DNA of 64,000 nt from Vogesella oryzae (GTDB lineage Bacteria; Pseudomonadota; Gammaproteobacteria; Burkholderiales; Chromobacteriaceae). Where the stretch lies: NCBI RefSeq assembly GCF_902829295.1, contig NZ_CADEPL010000052.1, positions 48,026 to 112,025 of the forward strand, written 5' to 3'. The translations under genes were made by a program, and so were the position numbers. The number at the start of each line of letters is the position of its first letter. Within the stretch, counting starts at the first letter, position 1. Under the pieces are notes generated by a model. It saw nothing but the letters and a program-made list of their open reading frames with translations, did not search any database and had not been told where the DNA came from. Shown here piece by piece: positions 60,811 through 64,000 of the stretch.

Positions 60811-61728
60811 ATGGACCTGAAACAGATCGAATACTTTGTGCGCGTGGCGGAGCTGGGCAGTTTCACCCGCGCCGCCATCGTGCTGGATATCGCGCAGCCG
60901 GCCTTGAGCCGGCAGATCCGCCAGCTGGAGGTCGAGCTGCGGCAGACCCTGCTGCTGCGCAATGGCCGCGGCGTGACGCTGACCGAGGCCGGCAAGCTGT
61001 TGCTGGAGCACGGCCGTGGCGTGTTGCACCAGGTGGAGCGCACCCGCGAGGAACTGGGGCGGGTGCGCGGCGCACTGGCCGGCAAGGTGGCGCTGGGGCT
61101 GCCGCCCAGTTTGTCGCGGGTATTGTCGGTGCCGCTGTCGCGCGCGTTCCGCGCCCGCTTGCCGGAGGCATCGCTGGCGATCCGCGAAGGCTTGTCGGCC
61201 AATATGCTGGAATCGCTGCGCAATGGCCGGCTGGATATCGCGCTGCTGTACAACCCGGTGCCGGCGGCGGATATCGACATCCTGCCGCTGTGCGACGAGG
61301 TGCTGTACCTGGTGGAGCTGGCCACCGAGGGCGGTAGCAGTGCGCCGGTCACGCTGGCCGAGTTGGCCGCCCAGCCGCTGGTGATTCCGTCGCAACCGCA
61401 CGCCATCCGCATGCTGGTGGAGGCGGAGCTGGGTGCGCGCGGCTTGCGGCCAACCGTGGCGCTGGAAATCGACAGCGTGCCGGCGATTCTGGAGCTGGTG
61501 GCCGATGGTGCCGGCTGCGCGGTGCTGTCGCGGCTGGCGGTATCGTCCAGCGACAAGGCGGCGCGGCTGCGGCTGCGGCAGATCGGCGAGCCGGGCCTGT
61601 TCAGCCGGCTGGCGCTGGTGGTCAGCGCGCATCGTCCGCGCACCCTGACGCAACAGGCGATGCAGGAACTGCTGCGCGAAATGCTGCCGGCCATCATCGA
61701 AGGCAAGCCGCTGCCGGAGGCATTCTGA
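60811..61728 (+). CDS. LysR-family regulator
   Basis: 305 residues from the ATG at 60811 (GGAGCAGGG upstream). Helix-turn-helix at about 18-37 (FTRAAIVLDIAQPALSRQIR) and a LysR substrate-binding domain. It lies between the MarR gene and the MFS transporter, on the same strand as both; its role in this locus is unknown. Two dispersed-motif copies occur inside. Confidence 0.9.
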   Translation: MDLKQIEYFVRVAELGSFTRAAIVLDIAQPALSRQIRQLEVELRQTLLLRNGRGVTLTEAGKLLLEHGRGVLHQVERTREELGRVRGALAGKVALGLPPSLSRVLSVPLSRAFRARLPEASLAIREGLSANMLESLRNGRLDIALLYNPVPAADIDILPLCDEVLYLVELATEGGSSAPVTLAELAAQPLVIPSQPHAIRMLVEAELGARGLRPTVALEIDSVPAILELVADGAGCAVLSRLAVSSSDKAARLRLRQIGEPGLFSRLALVVSAHRPRTLTQQAMQELLREMLPAIIEGKPLPEAF

Positions 61729-62047
61729 CGCCAGCTGCCGGCAGGCAGATTGTCGTTTTGCCGCAAATCTATAGCAGATTGTTATATCTACTATCTCTCC
61801 CGCCCGGTTCAATTTAATATCATGTAGCCTGATACTGTGGTCAGACAGTATGGCTGTTGCCCGGCGGTGTGCGAGCGCCGGCAGCGCTGTGCTGAACCGG
61901 ATTCCCGCATGTCCCGCGGTGGCGTCGTTGCGAAAAAACAGAGAGCGACAACGGCCCGCCAGGCCCAGGCCACGGGCTGCAGGCATCCTCCGCGCCGCCC
62001 GGCGCACCACACAGGCAGCACAACACAAGCAATGGAGAGATAGAGAT
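61729..62047 (+). other. Regulatory intergenic stretch upstream of the MFS transporter
   Basis: 319 bp, AT-rich at 61760-61840, holding a second FerR-like operator (61816-61836). A -10-like TACTAT (61789-61794) is present, but no good -35 box at standard distance. No ORF of protein character. Confidence 0.5.
61816..61836. promoter_or_regulatory. Candidate FerR (MarR) operator 2
   Basis: AATATCA-N7-TGATACT, differing from operator 1 by one base in the arms and sharing spacer ends GCC/ACC. It lies 212 nt upstream of the MFS ATG and would bring the transporter into the ferulate regulon. Confidence 0.6.
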
Positions 62048-63403
62048 ATGTCGCAGCAGTCTGTTGACGTGCAGGCGTTTATCGACCGGCACCCGTTTTC
62101 CCCGTTTCAATGGTTCATCTTCGCACTGTGCTTCTGCATCGTGCTGCTGGATGGGTTCGATACTGCCGCCATCGGCTACGTGGCGCCTTCGCTGCTGAAG
62201 GAGTGGGGCATCGCCAAGCCGGCACTGGGGCCGGTGCTGACGGCCGCGCTGTTTGGGCTGTCGGCCGGCGCCTTGCTGACCGGTTCGCTGTCCGACCGCT
62301 TTGGCCGCAAGAAGGTGCTGGTGACTTCGGTGGCGGTGCTGGGGGTATTCACCCTGGCGTCGTCGTTTGCCAGCAACCTGACCGAGCTGTCGGTGCTGCG
62401 TTTTCTCACCGGCCTCGGGCTGGGCACCGCCATGCCCAATGCGGTGACGCTGATGAGCGAGTACTGCCCGGCGGCCAGGCGCTCGATGCTGACGAATGCC
62501 ATGTTCTGCGGCTTTCCGCTGGGCGCGTCGCTGGGCGGTTTTGTGGCCGCATGGATGATCCCGCAATGGGGCTGGCGCAGCGTGATGCTGTTCGGCGGCG
62601 TGGCGCCGCTGTTGCTGCTGCTGTTGATGCTGCTGGTGTTGCCGGAGTCGGTACGCTATCTGGTGGCGCACGCCAAGCCGCATGCGCAAGTGGTCGAGGT
62701 GCTGGCGCGAATTTCCGCCGCCGCCCGCAGTATCGCCGCCTTCCATCTGAGCGAGAGCAAGAGCGGGGCGGATGGCAAACGCGGCCTGGCGGTGGTGTTC
62801 TCGCCGTCCTACCGCGTCGGCTCGATCATGTTGTGGCTGACCTATTTCATGGGCGTGGTGATTTTCTACGCGGTGATCAACTGGATGCCGACGCTGTTCA
62901 AGGAAGTGGGCATCGACGGCAAGACCGCCATGCTGGTATCGGCACTGTTCCCGCTGGGCGGCATCGGTGCGGTGTTCAGCGGCTGGCTGATGGACCGCTT
63001 CAATGCCGACCGCATCATCGCCATCGGTTTCCTGCTGACCGCGCTGTCGATCTATGCCGTCGGCCAGGTAGTGGGCAATGTCGGCACGCTGATGGTGGTG
63101 GTGTTTATTGCCGGTACGGTGATGAATACCGCGCAATCGTCGCTGCCGGCATTGGCCGCCTCGTTCTACCCGACCCAGGGCCGGGCGACCGGGGTGTCGT
63201 GGATGATGGGCATCGGCCGCTTTGGCGGCATCCTGGGTTCGCTGCTGGTGGCAGAACTGGCACGCCGCCATGTCGGCTTCGACCAGGTATTCCTGGTACT
63301 GGCGATTCCGGGCGTGCTGGCCGCCGCCGCGCTGCTGGTGAAGAACCGCGCGCATCCGGAAGCGGTGCAGAAACCGGTGGTAGCCAGCTCGCTGGGCCAT
63401 TAA
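62048..63403 (+). CDS. MFS transporter, aromatic acid:H+ symporter (AAHS) type
   Basis: 451 residues, 12 predicted membrane helices. LLDGFDTAAIGYVAPSL in helix 1 and GSLSDRFGRKKVL in the first loop are AAHS (PcaK/BenK) signatures. A hydroxycinnamate importer is the simple reading given the operator and neighbours. ATG 62048 has GGAGAG upstream. Confidence 0.9.
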   Translation: MSQQSVDVQAFIDRHPFSPFQWFIFALCFCIVLLDGFDTAAIGYVAPSLLKEWGIAKPALGPVLTAALFGLSAGALLTGSLSDRFGRKKVLVTSVAVLGVFTLASSFASNLTELSVLRFLTGLGLGTAMPNAVTLMSEYCPAARRSMLTNAMFCGFPLGASLGGFVAAWMIPQWGWRSVMLFGGVAPLLLLLLMLLVLPESVRYLVAHAKPHAQVVEVLARISAAARSIAAFHLSESKSGADGKRGLAVVFSPSYRVGSIMLWLTYFMGVVIFYAVINWMPTLFKEVGIDGKTAMLVSALFPLGGIGAVFSGWLMDRFNADRIIAIGFLLTALSIYAVGQVVGNVGTLMVVVFIAGTVMNTAQSSLPALAASFYPTQGRATGVSWMMGIGRFGGILGSLLVAELARRHVGFDQVFLVLAIPGVLAAAALLVKNRAHPEAVQKPVVASSLGH

Positions 63404-63416
63404 GCGGGCAAGGCGC

Positions 63417-63434
63417 GCGGCCAACCTTGGCCGC
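63417..63434. repeat. Degenerate inverted pair of the dispersed motif after the MFS gene
   Basis: GCGGCCAA-CC-TTGGCCGC, an 8-bp perfect stem with 2-nt loop, 14 nt after the stop. One arm is a full GCGGCCAAC; the other lacks the first G. Confidence 0.75.
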
Positions 63435-63454
63435 CGCCAGCAGGCATTCAACAC

Positions 63455-63488
63455 GGCAAGGGCGACGCAGGTCGCCCTTACCGTTTTT
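63455..63488 (+). terminator. MFS transporter terminator
   Basis: Stem CGGcAAGGGCGAC / GTCGCCCTTaCCG with loop GCAG and five T. It stands between the MFS gene and the convergent cupin gene. Confidence 0.85.
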
Positions 63489-63538
63489 GCATCGTGCGGC
63501 AGCCGGCGGGCACTCTGCCCCGAAGCTGGGCGATGTGC

Positions 63539-63856
63539 TTACTCGCTGCCGGCGCGTTCCAGCACCAGGATGCGGGCCGCGCCCTGCGGGTGCGCCACGT
63601 GGGCGCAGCCGGCGGTGGCAAAGAAGATGTCGCCTGGCTGCATTTCAACGGATTGTTCCAGGTTGGCCGCATCGCGATAGTGCATGCGCACCACACCATC
63701 CAGCACCACAAACAGTTCGTCACCATCGTTGATGTGCCAGTGATACGGCTGGTCGGTCCAGTGCAGGCGGGCGGTGACGCCATCCAGGCTGGCAAGGTGT
63801 TTGGCACCCCAGGCGCGGCTGGCGGTGAAGTCGCGGGCGCGGGTCAGTTGCATCAT
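63539..63856 (-). CDS. Small cupin-domain protein
   Basis: 105 residues from the ATG at 63856 (GGAG upstream); the longer frame is unlikely. A single cupin with motif 1 HWHINDGDELFVVLDG and motif 2 PGDIFFATAGCAHVAHP. Metal binding by the histidines is likely. Function unknown; no clear tie to the ferulate genes. Confidence 0.82.
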   Translation of the reverse strand: MMQLTRARDFTASRAWGAKHLASLDGVTARLHWTDQPYHWHINDGDELFVVLDGVVRMHYRDAANLEQSVEMQPGDIFFATAGCAHVAHPQGAARILVLERAGSE

Positions 63857-64000
63857 GTTGTTCTCCGGTTGGGCGGCCGGTGCGCGGTTGGCCGCAGGGC
63901 CGCAGCAGAAGCTGCCGCCATTGTGCCGGCGTTGCTGGCGGCAGGCCGGGGGGGGTTGCCGCCCCCGGCGGGCGGGTTGCGGCCTGCCCCTTTTCACCTC

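Overview
The window looks like chromosomal DNA of a GC-rich betaproteobacterium, most likely order Neisseriales near Chromobacterium/Vogesella/Aquitalea. This placement is inferred from gene content and protein character (Chromobacterium-type phenylalanine hydroxylase, cbb3 oxidase operon, TCA island order), not from any marker search. It is almost entirely core or ordinary catabolic genes. I saw no insertion sequence, prophage, CRISPR array, rRNA or tRNA.

Layout. 0-6.4 kb: thyA-folA; a GntR regulator; a candidate small RNA; then a minus-strand run mtaD-ubiG and tadA-ldt-DUF2721. 6.5-9.3 kb: a membrane PAS-GGDEF-EAL cyclic-di-GMP protein. 9.5-22.4 kb: a minus-strand TCA-cycle island, sdhCDAB-sdhE-gltA-odhA-odhB-lpdA-sucC-sucD, flanked by a GntR/UTRA regulator and the divergent mdh. 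24.7-27.4 kb: prfB (with its programmed frameshift) and lysS. 28-35 kb: a ClpP-like periplasmic protein, then the cbb3 oxidase block ccoNOQP-ccoG-fixH-lipoprotein with an apparent FNR-type promoter. 35-40.5 kb: an M61 peptidase, pepN and an EamA transporter. 40.5-42 kb: a divergent lrp/phhA pair. 42-47 kb: a GntR-EamA operon divergent from an SDR-kinase-PLP phospho-lyase operon. 47-51.7 kb: a MacA-MacB-outer membrane factor efflux system. 51.7-63.4 kb: a short chemoreceptor-like protein and a hydroxycinnamate (ferulate) catabolic locus acd-aat-fcs-vdh-ech with divergent MarR, LysR and an aromatic-acid MFS transporter. A small cupin closes the window.

The most striking signal is not a gene. 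The 9-mer GTTGGCCGC (or its complement GCGGCCAAC) occurs about 65 times by hand count, roughly once per kb, on both strands about equally. It is often extended to AGGTTGGCCGCA, is enriched between genes, and is repeatedly placed as close inverted pairs after genes, some acting as terminators. These are the hallmarks of a DNA uptake sequence, but the motif is unrelated to the Neisseria GCCGTCTGAA family. I propose it as a separate uptake-sequence dialect.

Other signals worth following are a free-standing small RNA with promoter and terminator (about 2286-2458), two matching FerR-like operators that tie the MFS transporter to the ferulate operon, two identical TGATGCATCA palindromes between the divergent GntR and kinase/phospho-lyase operons, a 16-bp palindrome between the GntR/UTRA gene and mdh, and a textbook -41.5 FNR promoter upstream of ccoN with a long leader.
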